Assembly (NCBI RefSeq): GCF_005843885.1
Contig: NZ_CP040443.1
Span: 4,836,001 to 4,900,000, forward strand
DNA length: 64,000 nt
Source: Escherichia sp. E4742
GTDB lineage: Bacteria > Pseudomonadota > Gammaproteobacteria > Enterobacterales > Enterobacteriaceae
Direction of reading: 5' to 3'
Part shown: positions 1-8,519 of the stretch, in pieces
Layout of the letters: every line of letters starts with the position of its first letter
Numbering within the stretch: position 1 is the first letter of the stretch
The notes under the pieces: generated by a model
The model's database searches: none
What the model was told of the DNA's origin: nothing
Seen by the model: only the letters and a program-made list of their open reading frames with translations
Program-made: the position numbers and the translations under genes

Positions 1-512
1 ATCATCTGGCGGCCTTCGATCTTCGTTGGGAAGGATTCGACCACTGCCAGTTCTTGCAAATCGTCTTTCACGCGATTAAGCACTTCCATACCGATTTGCT
101 GGTGCGCCATCTCACGACCGCGGAAACGCAGCGTGATTTTGGCTTTATCACCCTCTTCGAGAAAGCGAATCAGGCTGCGGAGTTTTACCTGATAGTCGCC
201 TTCATCTGTACCAGGACGGAATTTAATTTCCTTAACCTGGATAACTTTTTGCTTTTTCTTCTGTTCCTTAGAAGACTTGCTCTTTTCATAGAGGAATTTG
301 CCGTAATCCATTATACGACAAACCGGCGGCTCGGCGTTAGGGCTGATCTCGACTAAGTCTACTCCGGCTTCTTCAGCTTTCTCCAGAGCTTCTCTCAGAC
401 TCACAATACCAAGCTGCTCGCCTTCCAAACCTGTTAAGCGAACTTCCTGGGCGCGAATTTCGCCATTGATACGGTTAGGACGCGCCGTTTGAACTCGTTT
501 TCCGCCTTTAAT
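1..512 (-). CDS. infC: Translation initiation factor IF-3 (C-terminal end outside window)
   Basis: IF-3 binds the 30S subunit, keeps it apart from 50S and proofreads the initiator codon and tRNA. About 170 codons are present; the last ten or so residues lie beyond position 1. The start is the rare codon ATT (complement of 510-512), followed by Lys-Gly-Gly-Lys-Arg. A strong GGAGG Shine-Dalgarno sits inside the end of thrS, whose stop is only 3 bases upstream. The conserved EISPNAEPPVCRI stretch and the linker KSKSSKEQKKKQK are visible. In E. coli the AUU start lets IF-3 repress its own translation; the same start here implies the same control. It is co-transcribed with thrS. Confidence 0.97.
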   Translation of the reverse strand, partial: MKGGKRVQTARPNRINGEIRAQEVRLTGLEGEQLGIVSLREALEKAEEAGVDLVEISPNAEPPVCRIMDYGKFLYEKSKSSKEQKKKQKVIQVKEIKFRPGTDEGDYQVKLRSLIRFLEEGDKAKITLRFRGREMAHQQIGMEVLNRVKDDLQELAVVESFPTKIEGRQM

Positions 513-515
513 ACC

Positions 516-2444
516 TTATTCCTCCAATTGTTTAAGACTGCGGCTGCGAATCTCTTGTTGCAGCTTCTCGATCACTTCATTTACGTCCATGCTTCCCAGG
601 TCTTTACCACGGCGGGTGCGAACGGCAACTTTGCCAGATTCCACCTCTTTATCACCACAGACCAGCATATATGGGACGCGACGCAAAGTGTGCTCGCGGA
701 TTTTAAAGCCAATCTTCTCATTTCTCAAGTCTGCTTTAACACGAATGCCCGCATTTGATAGTTTTTGCGTCAATTCGTTAACGTATTCAGACTGTGAATC
801 CGTAATGTTCATGATAACAACCTGAACCGGCGCAAGCCAGGTCGGGAAGAAACCAGCGAACTCTTCGGTCAGGATACCGATGAAACGTTCCATCGACCCA
901 AGAATTGCACGGTGAATCATTACCGGAACCTTACGCTCGTTGTCTTCGCCTACATAGGAAGCGCTCAGACGAGACGGTAAGGAGAAGTCCAGCTGTACTG
1001 TACCGCACTGCCATGCACGATCGAGGCAGTCATACAGGGTAAATTCAATTTTCGGACCGTAGAACGCGCCTTCACCCAGTTGATACTCAAACGGGATGTT
1101 GTTTTCTTCCAGCGCAACTGCCAGGTCCGCCTCAGCACGATCCCACATTTCGTCACTGCCAATACGTTTTTCAGGACGAGTGGAAAGCTTGACCACGATC
1201 TTCTCGAAGCCAAAAGTGCTGTACATATCATAGACTAAACGGATACATCCGTTAACTTCATCGCGAATTTGTTCTTCAGTACAGAAGATATGCGCGTCAT
1301 CCTGAGTAAAACCACGCACACGCATCAGGCCGTGCAGGGATCCTGACGGCTCGTTACGGTGGCAGCTACCGAACTCGGCCATACGCAGCGGCAGATCGCG
1401 ATACGACTTCAGCCCCTGGTTAAAGATTTGTACGTGACCCGGACAGTTCATCGGCTTAATGCAGTATTCACGGTTCTCAGAAGAGGTGGTGAACATTGCA
1501 TCTTTATAGTTTTCCCAGTGACCGGTTTTTTCCCACAGGACGCGGTCCATCATAAACGGACCTTTAACTTCCTGATACTGGTACTCTTTCAGTTTAGAGC
1601 GAACGAACACTTCCAGTTCACGGAAGATGGTCCAGCCGTCATTGTGCCAGAACACCATACCCGGCGCTTCTTCCTGCATATGATACAGGTCGAGCTGTTT
1701 ACCGATTTTACGGTGGTCGCGTTTAGCGGCTTCTTCCAGACGCTGCAGGTATGCATTGAGGGCTTTTTTATCTGCCCACGCAGTACCATAAATACGTTGC
1801 AACATTTTGTTGTTGCTGTCGCCGCGCCAGTAGGCCCCTGCCGTTTTCATCAGTTTGAAATGGTGGCAGAAACGCATATTCGGTACGTGCGGACCGCGGC
1901 ACATATCGACATATTCTTCGTGGAAATAGAGGCCAGGCTGGTCATCATGGGCGATATTTTCGTCCAGGATAGAGACTTTATAGCTCTCGCCGCGTTTAAC
2001 GAAAGTTTCACGCGCTTCGTGCCAGCTGACTTTCTTCTTAATGACGTCGTAGTTTTTCTCAGCAAGCTCATGCATCCGCTTCTCGAGTGCTTCGACATCT
2101 TCCTGGGTTAACGTGCGGTCAAGATCAACGTCGTAATAGAAACCATTGTCAATAACCGGGCCGATTGCCATTTTGGTATGCGGCCAAAGTTGTTTAATTG
2201 CGTGCCCTAACAGGTGCGCACAGGAGTGACGAATGATCTCCAGACCTTCTTCGTCTTTAGCGGTAATGATCGCCAGTTTAGCGTCGTTTTCAATCAAATC
2301 GCACGCATCTACCAGTTCGCCATTAACGCGCCCTGCGATACAGGCTTTCGCCAGACCTGGACCAATGTCCAGCGCAACATCCATGGGGCTTACAGCGTGG
2401 TCGTAATGGCGTTGGCTGCCATCAGGAAGAGTAATAACAGGCAT
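516..2444 (-). CDS. thrS: Threonine--tRNA ligase
   Basis: Class II aminoacyl-tRNA synthetase charging tRNA-Thr in the cytoplasm. The 642 residues equal the E. coli length. Order: N-terminal TGS domain (about 1-60); editing domain with HSCAHLLGH near 73 and DMCRGPH near 180; catalytic core with the zinc cysteine in MNCPGH (Cys334) and motif 2 around CHRNEPSGSLHG; C-terminal anticodon-binding domain from about 535. The ATG is preceded by AAGGAT. The upstream leader carries the autoregulatory operator described separately. infC follows after 3 bases, so the two are expressed together. Intact. Confidence 0.98.
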   Translation of the reverse strand: MPVITLPDGSQRHYDHAVSPMDVALDIGPGLAKACIAGRVNGELVDACDLIENDAKLAIITAKDEEGLEIIRHSCAHLLGHAIKQLWPHTKMAIGPVIDNGFYYDVDLDRTLTQEDVEALEKRMHELAEKNYDVIKKKVSWHEARETFVKRGESYKVSILDENIAHDDQPGLYFHEEYVDMCRGPHVPNMRFCHHFKLMKTAGAYWRGDSNNKMLQRIYGTAWADKKALNAYLQRLEEAAKRDHRKIGKQLDLYHMQEEAPGMVFWHNDGWTIFRELEVFVRSKLKEYQYQEVKGPFMMDRVLWEKTGHWENYKDAMFTTSSENREYCIKPMNCPGHVQIFNQGLKSYRDLPLRMAEFGSCHRNEPSGSLHGLMRVRGFTQDDAHIFCTEEQIRDEVNGCIRLVYDMYSTFGFEKIVVKLSTRPEKRIGSDEMWDRAEADLAVALEENNIPFEYQLGEGAFYGPKIEFTLYDCLDRAWQCGTVQLDFSLPSRLSASYVGEDNERKVPVMIHRAILGSMERFIGILTEEFAGFFPTWLAPVQVVIMNITDSQSEYVNELTQKLSNAGIRVKADLRNEKIGFKIREHTLRRVPYMLVCGDKEVESGKVAVRTRRGKDLGSMDVNEVIEKLQQEIRSRSLKQLEE

Positions 2445-2600
2445 GTTATATCCTTATTTGCAGTGGTGACCCACACGAAAGATCACATACAAAGATTCAT
2501 ATGAAATTTATCAAAAAGGTTTGGGCTGATTCCCGCTTCACTCTGCGAAATATGTCACAGCATGCTGATTGGCGATGCCAGACCTACACCCACTTTCTGA
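2445..2600 (-). promoter_or_regulatory. thrS leader with tRNA-like translational operator
   Basis: Seen on the minus strand: GTGATC, then a loop CTTTCGTGTGG, then GTCAC, spanning complement(2466..2486), just upstream of the ribosome-binding site. The loop displays CGT, the anticodon of a tRNA-Thr. In E. coli, ThrRS binds this anticodon-arm mimic in its own mRNA and blocks ribosome binding. The outer limits given here are approximate, and I did not define the promoter. The stretch 2445-2745 contains no protein gene. Confidence 0.8.
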
Positions 2601-2745
2601 TAATACCGCTTGGCAGTTTACACGGTAATTGTTGTCGGGCAAAGCGACAATCATCATGTTCGATATGATATAAATCAATACAGGCAACACCTGACCCTTT
2701 TGTTACACTCGATTATTGAAGACTGGAAATCCCCTGGAAAAACGC

Positions 2746-2853
2746 ATGCCGACAAAACGTTTCAACAAAAAACACTGGAAGATGGTGGTAGTCCTGCTGT
2801 CTATTTGCGGCGCGATGCTGTTGCTACGCTGGGCAGCGATGATTTGGGGCTGA
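2746..2853 (+). CDS. yniD: Small single-pass membrane protein YniD
   Basis: A 35-residue protein beginning MPTKRFNKKHWK, with a basic N-terminus and then one hydrophobic helix (VVVLLSICGAMLLLRWAAMIW). The positive-inside pattern predicts an inner-membrane protein with the N-terminus in the cytoplasm. It matches the K-12 small protein YniD, whose function is unknown. In K-12 I recall the ankyrin pseudogene arpB between thrS and this gene; here only about 300 bases separate them, so arpB is absent. Confidence 0.8.
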   Translation: MPTKRFNKKHWKMVVVLLSICGAMLLLRWAAMIWG

Positions 2854-2913
2854 ATGGTGATGCGCTATCAACAAACAATGCAGCCAGACCGCATAACACG
2901 GTCCAGCACATTA

Positions 2914-3672
2914 TTACATCCTGTAGCCCAGCGATAACGTGGTGCGGCGATCGGTATGTTCCGGCGCAGACTCAGGCGGTTCAGAGTTCCATGTAACGTT
3001 GTAGGCCACCTTCAGACCAAAATGTTCATTGATGGCAACATTTAATGCGCTTTCCGAGTTCAGCGTAGTGTCTTCAGCACCAAAAACGGATACCCCTTGG
3101 GTAAATTTAGCGTTGTCGGTCAACTGCCATGCATAAGCTCCGGAGGCATACCCCAGCGGCTGCGTTTTACTGGCATTATCGGTATATTTGTCGTAACGCA
3201 CGCCAGGGCCGAATTCAAAACGGAAACTGTGTACCGGGCCATTTAAAAACTGGCGACCATAACCCGCAGTCAATACATCTCGTTCCCGATAACCGTTATA
3301 ACGGTCTGTCAGCCAACTTGCCTGACCAAACAGATAATCATAATCAGTTAAATTAAAACGGCTACGACCACCTACTGCATATTTTTCAGAAGAACGCTCA
3401 TCATTAGAAGAAGTATTGCTGGCATTCCCCCACAGCGACCAGGCTGTGGTATGCCCATACCACGTCATGGTGGTATCAGCCGTTAGTGAGGAACTTTTCG
3501 TGTTGCCTGATTGTGCAAGGTAACCTGCATTCAGATTACCTTCGAAAGGTTTTTTTGCGCTGGCAGGATCGTCCATGACAGTAAAAACGGAATCATCGGC
3601 AGTTGCAGTCAGAGACGCAAGCATACCCCCCGCCAACATAACGATGGCAGGAACTGTCTTCAAAAGCTTCAT
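2914..3672 (-). CDS. ydiY: DUF481 family outer-membrane-type protein YdiY
   Basis: 252 residues, same length as K-12 YdiY. Residues 1-25 form a signal peptide (MKLLKTVPAIVMLAGG..., cleavage near TATADD). The mature part alternates polar and aromatic residues, as in a small beta-barrel (AGYLAQSGNTKSSS, FRFEFGPGVRYDKYTD), and ends in an amphipathic strand LSLGYRM. DUF481 proteins are predicted salt-induced outer-membrane proteins; in E. coli ydiY is described as acid-inducible. Function is otherwise unknown. It is divergent from pfkB across 286 bases. Confidence 0.9.
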   Translation of the reverse strand: MKLLKTVPAIVMLAGGMLASLTATADDSVFTVMDDPASAKKPFEGNLNAGYLAQSGNTKSSSLTADTTMTWYGHTTAWSLWGNASNTSSNDERSSEKYAVGGRSRFNLTDYDYLFGQASWLTDRYNGYRERDVLTAGYGRQFLNGPVHSFRFEFGPGVRYDKYTDNASKTQPLGYASGAYAWQLTDNAKFTQGVSVFGAEDTTLNSESALNVAINEHFGLKVAYNVTWNSEPPESAPEHTDRRTTLSLGYRM

Positions 3673-3958
3673 TTATTAAAAGTCCGTACAACAAAAAAAG
3701 AGACCATCGCGGTCCCGGAAACTTTCTTAAGGATCAAAGAGTAGCGTCCCTGGAAAGGTGACAAATTATAAAAAGGAGTGAAAAACTTAGCAATGACTTC
3801 TTATTTCATTTTTTGAATAAGCGCGTTGCGAAAACAGATATTTATTTATATATCTTTACCTTATTAATTTTATATAAATATCTAATAAATCATATTGTTA
3901 ATTCCTTCACTTTCCACTGATTCAGTGCCAGACTGAAATCAGCCTATAGGAGGAAATG

Positions 3959-4888
3959 ATGGTACGTATCTATACGTTGACACTTGCGCCCTCTCTCGAT
4001 AGCGCAACAATTACCCCGCAAATTTACCCCGAAGGAAAACTGCGCTGTACTGCCCCCGTGTTTGAACCTGGTGGCGGCGGTATTAATGTCGCTCGCGCTA
4101 TTGCTCATCTGGGCGGGAGCGCGACGGCTATATTCCCGGCCGGTGGCGCGACCGGGGAACATCTCGTCGCTCTGCTGGCCGATGAAAATGTCCCTGTTGC
4201 CACTGTCGAAGCGAAGGACTGGACCCGCCAGAATCTGCATGTACATGTGGAATCCAGCGGGGAGCAGTATCGCTTTGTCATGCCCGGAGCAGCTTTAAGC
4301 GAAGATGAATTTCGTCAACTTGAAGAACAAGTTCTGGAAATCGAGTCAGGGGCTATTCTGGTTATTAGTGGAAGCCTGCCACCAGGCGTGAAACTGGAAA
4401 AGTTAACGCAGCTTATTTCTGCTGCGCAAAAACAAGGAATACGCTGCATCGTCGACAGTTCCGGCGAAGCCTTAAGCGCAGCACTGGCGATTGGCAATAT
4501 CGAGTTAGTTAAACCTAACCAAAAAGAACTCAGCGCACTGGTAGGTCGCGAACTCACTCAACCCGATGATGTGCGTAAAGCCGCGCAGGAAATTGTTAAT
4601 AGTGGTAAGGCCAAACGGGTCGTCGTTTCCCTTGGTCCACAAGGAGCGTTGGGGGTAGATAGCGAAAACTGCATTCAGGTTGTACCACCACCGCTAAAAA
4701 GCCAAAGTACCGTCGGTGCTGGCGACAGTATGGTAGGGGCTATGACGCTGAAGCTGGCAGAAAATGCCTCGCTTGATGAAATGGTTCGTTTTGGCGTCGC
4801 TGCCGGTAGTGCCGCAACACTCAATCAGGGAACACGCCTGTGCTCCCATGACGATACACAAAAAATTTACGCTTACCTTTCCCGCTAA
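3959..4888 (+). CDS. pfkB: 6-phosphofructokinase II
   Basis: Minor phosphofructokinase of the ribokinase family, converting fructose 6-phosphate to fructose 1,6-bisphosphate in glycolysis. 309 residues, as in K-12. The N-terminal substrate motif GGGGINVA (near 36-43) and the C-terminal GAGDSMVGA with catalytic Asp are present. Two tandem ATGs occur at 3956 and 3959; GGAGG at 3949-3953 is correctly spaced only for the second, which gives the known N-terminus MVRIYTL. It is monocistronic, with an inverted repeat just after the stop. Confidence 0.97.
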   Translation: MVRIYTLTLAPSLDSATITPQIYPEGKLRCTAPVFEPGGGGINVARAIAHLGGSATAIFPAGGATGEHLVALLADENVPVATVEAKDWTRQNLHVHVESSGEQYRFVMPGAALSEDEFRQLEEQVLEIESGAILVISGSLPPGVKLEKLTQLISAAQKQGIRCIVDSSGEALSAALAIGNIELVKPNQKELSALVGRELTQPDDVRKAAQEIVNSGKAKRVVVSLGPQGALGVDSENCIQVVPPPLKSQSTVGAGDSMVGAMTLKLAENASLDEMVRFGVAAGSAATLNQGTRLCSHDDTQKIYAYLSR

Positions 4889-4895
4889 TCGAGAC

Positions 4896-4918
4896 ATTCC
4901 CCCATCGGTTGGGGGAAT
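4896..4918 (+). terminator. Inverted repeat after pfkB
   Basis: ATTCCCCC, a 7-base loop, then GGGGGAAT lies 7 bases after the pfkB stop. There is no T-run, so it may be a weak terminator or an mRNA-stabilising hairpin. Confidence 0.5.
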
Positions 4919-4989
4919 CACCACAAACCTGTCGGCAACGCGTTTCTGCGACTATGCTAAAAAATCACGTGATAACAAAGAGGTGAATT

Positions 4990-5277
4990 ATGGCCGGTGG
5001 CGATCTTGTCCGTTATGTCATTACCGTCATGTTGCATGAAGATACATTAACTGAAATTAATGAGTTAAATAACTTTCTGACACGCGATGGCTTTTCACTG
5101 ACCATGACTGACGATGATGGGAATATCCATGAACTAGGGACGAATACCTTTGGACTTATCAGTACGCAAAACGAAGATGAGATAAGAGAACTCGTTGCCG
5201 GGCTCGCCCAGAGCGCTACAGGCAAAGACCCCGAGATAAGGATCACCACCTGGGAGGAATGGAATAGCAACAAATAA
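4990..5277 (+). CDS. ydiZ: Uncharacterised protein YdiZ
   Basis: 95 residues, acidic, no signal peptide or membrane segment. The N-terminal half (YVITVMLHEDTLTEINELNNFLTRDGF) looks like a small alpha/beta domain. A Shine-Dalgarno AAAGAGGTG precedes the ATG. Position between pfkB and yniA matches K-12 ydiZ. No function is known and the sequence suggests none. Confidence 0.8.
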   Translation: MAGGDLVRYVITVMLHEDTLTEINELNNFLTRDGFSLTMTDDDGNIHELGTNTFGLISTQNEDEIRELVAGLAQSATGKDPEIRITTWEEWNSNK

Positions 5278-5382
5278 AGATTTTTTGGGCAATAATCAGT
5301 CTGTGGTGTGCGTTAGCTCGTGTTTTTACACCTTATTCTTGCGCTAACCTTATGATCTGGCAGACAGCATGGGAGAGACATC

Positions 5383-6243
5383 ATGTGGCAGGTAATCAGT
5401 CGTCTTTTGAGCGAGCAGTTAGGTGAAGGCGAAATCGAACTGCGTAATGAACTGCCTGGCGGGGAAGTCCATGCCGCATGGCATTTGCGCTATGCAGGAC
5501 GCGACTTTTTCGTCAAATGTGATGAAAGAGAATTGCTTCCCGGTTTTACCGCCGAAGCCGACCAACTGGAGTTATTGTCTCGCAGTAAAACCGTCACCGT
5601 ACCCCGGGTGTGGGCAGTTGGCGCTGACCGTGACTACAGTTTTCTGGTGATGGATTATCTCCCTCCTCGGCCGTTGGATGCACATAACGCCTTTATTTTA
5701 GGGCAGCAAATTGCGCATCTACATCAATGGAGCGACCAGCCACAATTTGGCCTCGATTTCGACAACGCCCTTTCTACTACCCCTCAACCCAATACCTGGC
5801 AACGCCGCTGGTCAACGTTTTTTGCTGAACAACGGATTGGCTGGCAACTGGAGCTGGCAGCAGAAAAAGGGATCGCCTTCGGCAATATCGACGCCATCGT
5901 CGAGCATATCCAGCAGCGCCTGGCCTCACATCAGCCGCAACCATCACTGTTACACGGCGATCTATGGTCAGGGAATTGTGCGCTAGGTCCGAATGGTCCG
6001 TATATTTTCGACCCTGCTTGTTACTGGGGCGACAGAGAGTGCGATCTGGCGATGTTGCCGCTACATACCGAACAGCCTCCGCAAATCTATGATGGTTATC
6101 AATCAGTTTCACCGCTACCGATCGATTTCCTCGAACGCCAACCGATTTACCAGCTTTACACTTTGCTAAACCGTGCAAGGTTGTTTGGTGGTCAACATCT
6201 GGTTATTGCCCAACAATCATTGGATAGATTGTTAGCCGCGTAA
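5383..6243 (+). CDS. yniA: Fructosamine kinase family protein
   Basis: 286 residues, aminoglycoside-phosphotransferase-like fold. The Brenner-type motif LLHGDLWSGN (about residues 189-198) supplies the catalytic Asp and Asn, and IFDPACYWGDRECDLAM supplies the metal-binding Asp. The family phosphorylates ketoamine-modified (glycated) amines or proteins; the physiological substrate in E. coli is not established to my knowledge. Single gene, convergent with yniB. Confidence 0.92.
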   Translation: MWQVISRLLSEQLGEGEIELRNELPGGEVHAAWHLRYAGRDFFVKCDERELLPGFTAEADQLELLSRSKTVTVPRVWAVGADRDYSFLVMDYLPPRPLDAHNAFILGQQIAHLHQWSDQPQFGLDFDNALSTTPQPNTWQRRWSTFFAEQRIGWQLELAAEKGIAFGNIDAIVEHIQQRLASHQPQPSLLHGDLWSGNCALGPNGPYIFDPACYWGDRECDLAMLPLHTEQPPQIYDGYQSVSPLPIDFLERQPIYQLYTLLNRARLFGGQHLVIAQQSLDRLLAA

Positions 6244-6283
6244 CGGGAGTCGATGATAATGGCCGCACCGCGCGGCCTTTGTA

Positions 6284-6820
6284 TTAAATGAAACCGAGCA
6301 GAGAAAAGAACACGTATCCCGCAGCAATACAAATGACCGGCAGGATATAGAGTGAAAAAAACTGCGTGAAGATAGTATGGCGTGGAACGACAATGCGCGA
6401 CTCGATCTGTTCACGCGTTAACCCCTCTTCCCCTTTAGCCTTCTCCAGAATGAGTTGATCTTCAACGCCTTCGCGCAAGAAGCGCGCCTGACGACTCATG
6501 CGTGCTCCAGAGTCTTGCAACGCCAGCCCGATAAAAATCAGAATGAAAATCACCCAGAACATAACGTTTACACCACCATTAAAATTGGGCGTCGGTGAGT
6601 TATACCAGAACAGATTCAAAAAAGGCGTATTCGCCTGCATCATATCAATCATGACATGGGCAAAGTCGAGCATTACCGCATTAATGCCTTCCTGGGTTTC
6701 TTGCCGGGTATTCATAAACTTCAGCAAGGAAATCAACGTGGAAACAAGTGTTGGTATAAAAATCACCCAACCGAAAATCCTTTTCAAAATAGCAATGCGT
6801 CCAGCTTGTTGATACGTCAT
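6284..6820 (-). CDS. yniB: Inner-membrane protein YniB
   Basis: 178 residues with three hydrophobic helices: about 17-35 (IFGWVIFIPTLVSTLISLL), about 85-105 (VMFWVIFILIFIGLALQDS) and the C-terminal end (LYILPVICIAAGYVFFSLLGFI). A charged segment lies between helices two and three (SRQARFLREGVEDQLILEKAKGE). It matches K-12 YniB, of unknown function. Divergent from hxpB over about 146 bases. Confidence 0.9.
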   Translation of the reverse strand: MTYQQAGRIAILKRIFGWVIFIPTLVSTLISLLKFMNTRQETQEGINAVMLDFAHVMIDMMQANTPFLNLFWYNSPTPNFNGGVNVMFWVIFILIFIGLALQDSGARMSRQARFLREGVEDQLILEKAKGEEGLTREQIESRIVVPRHTIFTQFFSLYILPVICIAAGYVFFSLLGFI

Positions 6821-6966
6821 GAGTTCTCCTTGATTAAGACGCGTCGATTCACTTAGTTTACCTGTAGATATCTGTTTTCGCCCATTCTTTAAAGGCGATA
6901 TGATAGGCGCTTAATCATAAGCACTGCTTAATACCTTACACATAATGCTCTAAAGGAGAGGTTGTA

Positions 6967-7635
6967 ATGTCAACCCCACGACAGATTCTTGCTGCAATTT
7001 TTGATATGGATGGATTACTTATCGATTCCGAACCATTATGGGATCGGGCCGAACTGGATGTGATGGCAAGCCTGGGGGTGGACATCTCCCGTCGTAATGA
7101 GCTACCGGACACCTTAGGTTTACGCATCGATATGGTGGTTGATCTGTGGTATGCCCGGCAACCGTGGAATGGACCGAGTCGTCAGGAAGTTGTAGATCGG
7201 GTAATTGCCCGGGCCATTTCGCTGATTGAAGAGACGCGTCCATTACTGCCTGGCGTGCGTGAAGCCGTTGCTTTATGTAAAGAGCAGGGCTTATTGGTTG
7301 GCCTGGCTTCAGCGTCACCGCTGCATATGCTTGAAAAAGTGCTGGCCATGTTTGACCTACGTGACAGTTTCGATGCCCTCGCCTCCGCCGAAAAATTGCC
7401 TTATAGCAAGCCACATCCGCAGGTTTATCTCGACTGCGCAGCAAAACTGGGCGTTGACCCAATCGCCTGCGTGGCGCTGGAAGACTCTGTTAATGGCATG
7501 ATCGCCTCGAAGGCAGCACGAATGCGCTCCATCGTCGTTCCAGCACCAGAAGCGCAAAATGATCCACGTTTTGTGTTGGCGAATGTAAAACTTTCATCCT
7601 TGACCGAACTCACCGCGAAAGACCTCCTCGGTTAA
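6967..7635 (+). CDS. hxpB: HAD-family hexitol/2-deoxyglucose-6-phosphatase
   Basis: 222-residue cytoplasmic HAD phosphatase. Motif I is DMDGLLIDSEP, with nucleophile Asp13 and acid/base Asp15; motif II is the Ser in LASASPL; Lys is in KLPYSKPHPQVY; motif IV is ALEDSVNG. K-12 YniC (HxpB) dephosphorylates 2-deoxyglucose 6-phosphate and hexitol phosphates, giving 2-deoxyglucose resistance. The start has a good AAAGGAG. Confidence 0.94.
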   Translation: MSTPRQILAAIFDMDGLLIDSEPLWDRAELDVMASLGVDISRRNELPDTLGLRIDMVVDLWYARQPWNGPSRQEVVDRVIARAISLIEETRPLLPGVREAVALCKEQGLLVGLASASPLHMLEKVLAMFDLRDSFDALASAEKLPYSKPHPQVYLDCAAKLGVDPIACVALEDSVNGMIASKAARMRSIVVPAPEAQNDPRFVLANVKLSSLTELTAKDLLG

Positions 7636-7641
7636 TAAAAA

Positions 7642-7662
7642 GGGGCGTGGTGACACGGCCCC
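7642..7662 (+). terminator. Hairpin after hxpB
   Basis: GGGG-C-GTG, loop GTGA, then CAC-G-GCCCC directly downstream of the hxpB stop. Only a short T-poor tail follows, so termination efficiency is uncertain. Confidence 0.45.
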
Positions 7663-7762
7663 TGGTTGCTTATCTGAAATTACGTTCAACTGACGATTTT
7701 ATCATCATATTATGATGAAGAGTTACACCGTCACCACTTCCGCGCACTGTATAAAAACCCTA

Positions 7763-7782
7763 TACTGTACGTATCGACAGTT
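7763..7782 (+). promoter_or_regulatory. LexA box upstream of ydjM
   Basis: CTGT-N8-ACAG is a full match to the SOS box consensus. It ends 15 bases before the ydjM ATG, where LexA would block transcription. ydjM is a known SOS gene in K-12. Confidence 0.9.
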
Positions 7783-7796
7783 TAGTGAGTTTTATC

Positions 7797-8387
7797 ATGA
7801 CGGCGGAAGGTCACCTCCTCTTTTCTATTGCTTGTGCGGTGTTTGCTAAAAATGCCGAGCTTACACCCGTGCTGGCACAGGGTGACTGGTGGCATATTGT
7901 CCCTTCCGCAATATTAACTTGTCTTTTACCGGATATTGACCATCCAAAGTCGTTTCTTGGGCAGCGATTAAAGTGGATATCAAAACCCATTGCCCGCGCT
8001 TTTGGTCACCGTGGCTTTACCCACAGTCTGCTGGCGGTGTTTGCTCTACTGGCGACCTTTTATCTGAAAGTTCCGGAAAGCTGGTTTATTCCGGCTGATG
8101 CTCTGCAAGGTATGGTTCTCGGTTATTTGAGTCATATCCTTGCTGATATGCTGACCCCTGCTGGCGTTCCCCTACTCTGGCCATGCCGATGGCGTTTCCG
8201 TCTGCCAATTCTGGTTCCACAAAAAGGCAACCAGTTAGAACGTTTTCTCTGCATGGCGTTGTTTGTCTGGTCAGTGTGGATGCCCCATTCACTGCCCGAA
8301 AACAGTGCCGTGCGTTGGTCATCGCAAATGATTAATACCTTGCAGATCGAGTTTCATCGCCTTATTAAGCACCAGGTTGAATACTAA
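7797..8387 (+). CDS. ydjM: SOS-induced inner-membrane protein, metal-dependent hydrolase-like
   Basis: 196 residues, DUF457/YdjM family (also called LexA-regulated, putative membrane-bound metal-dependent hydrolase). Conserved His/Asp motifs LLPDIDHPKS (near 45) and FGHRGFTHSL (near 72) are as expected for metal ligands. Hydrophobic segments surround them, with LADMLTPAGVPLLWP further on. The ATG at 7797 gives the K-12 length; an in-frame ATG 12 bases earlier is poorly placed. Transcription should be SOS-controlled through the LexA box just upstream. Substrate unknown. Confidence 0.93.
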   Translation: MTAEGHLLFSIACAVFAKNAELTPVLAQGDWWHIVPSAILTCLLPDIDHPKSFLGQRLKWISKPIARAFGHRGFTHSLLAVFALLATFYLKVPESWFIPADALQGMVLGYLSHILADMLTPAGVPLLWPCRWRFRLPILVPQKGNQLERFLCMALFVWSVWMPHSLPENSAVRWSSQMINTLQIEFHRLIKHQVEY

Positions 8388-8519
8388 AAAGGCAAAAATC
8401 ACCTTTCTGGAATAAGCAATTCCATTTGAATATAAGAGCCAGCTCACAGTTCTGTTAATCTTGCGCCAACACTATGACTGTTACACAGTGATAGAAATAA
8501 TAAGATCAGGAGAACGGGG

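Noticed and set aside
1359..2111. 250-codon open frame antisense to thrS
   Set aside because: A shadow of the thrS reading frame on the opposite strand, with no domain or start signal.
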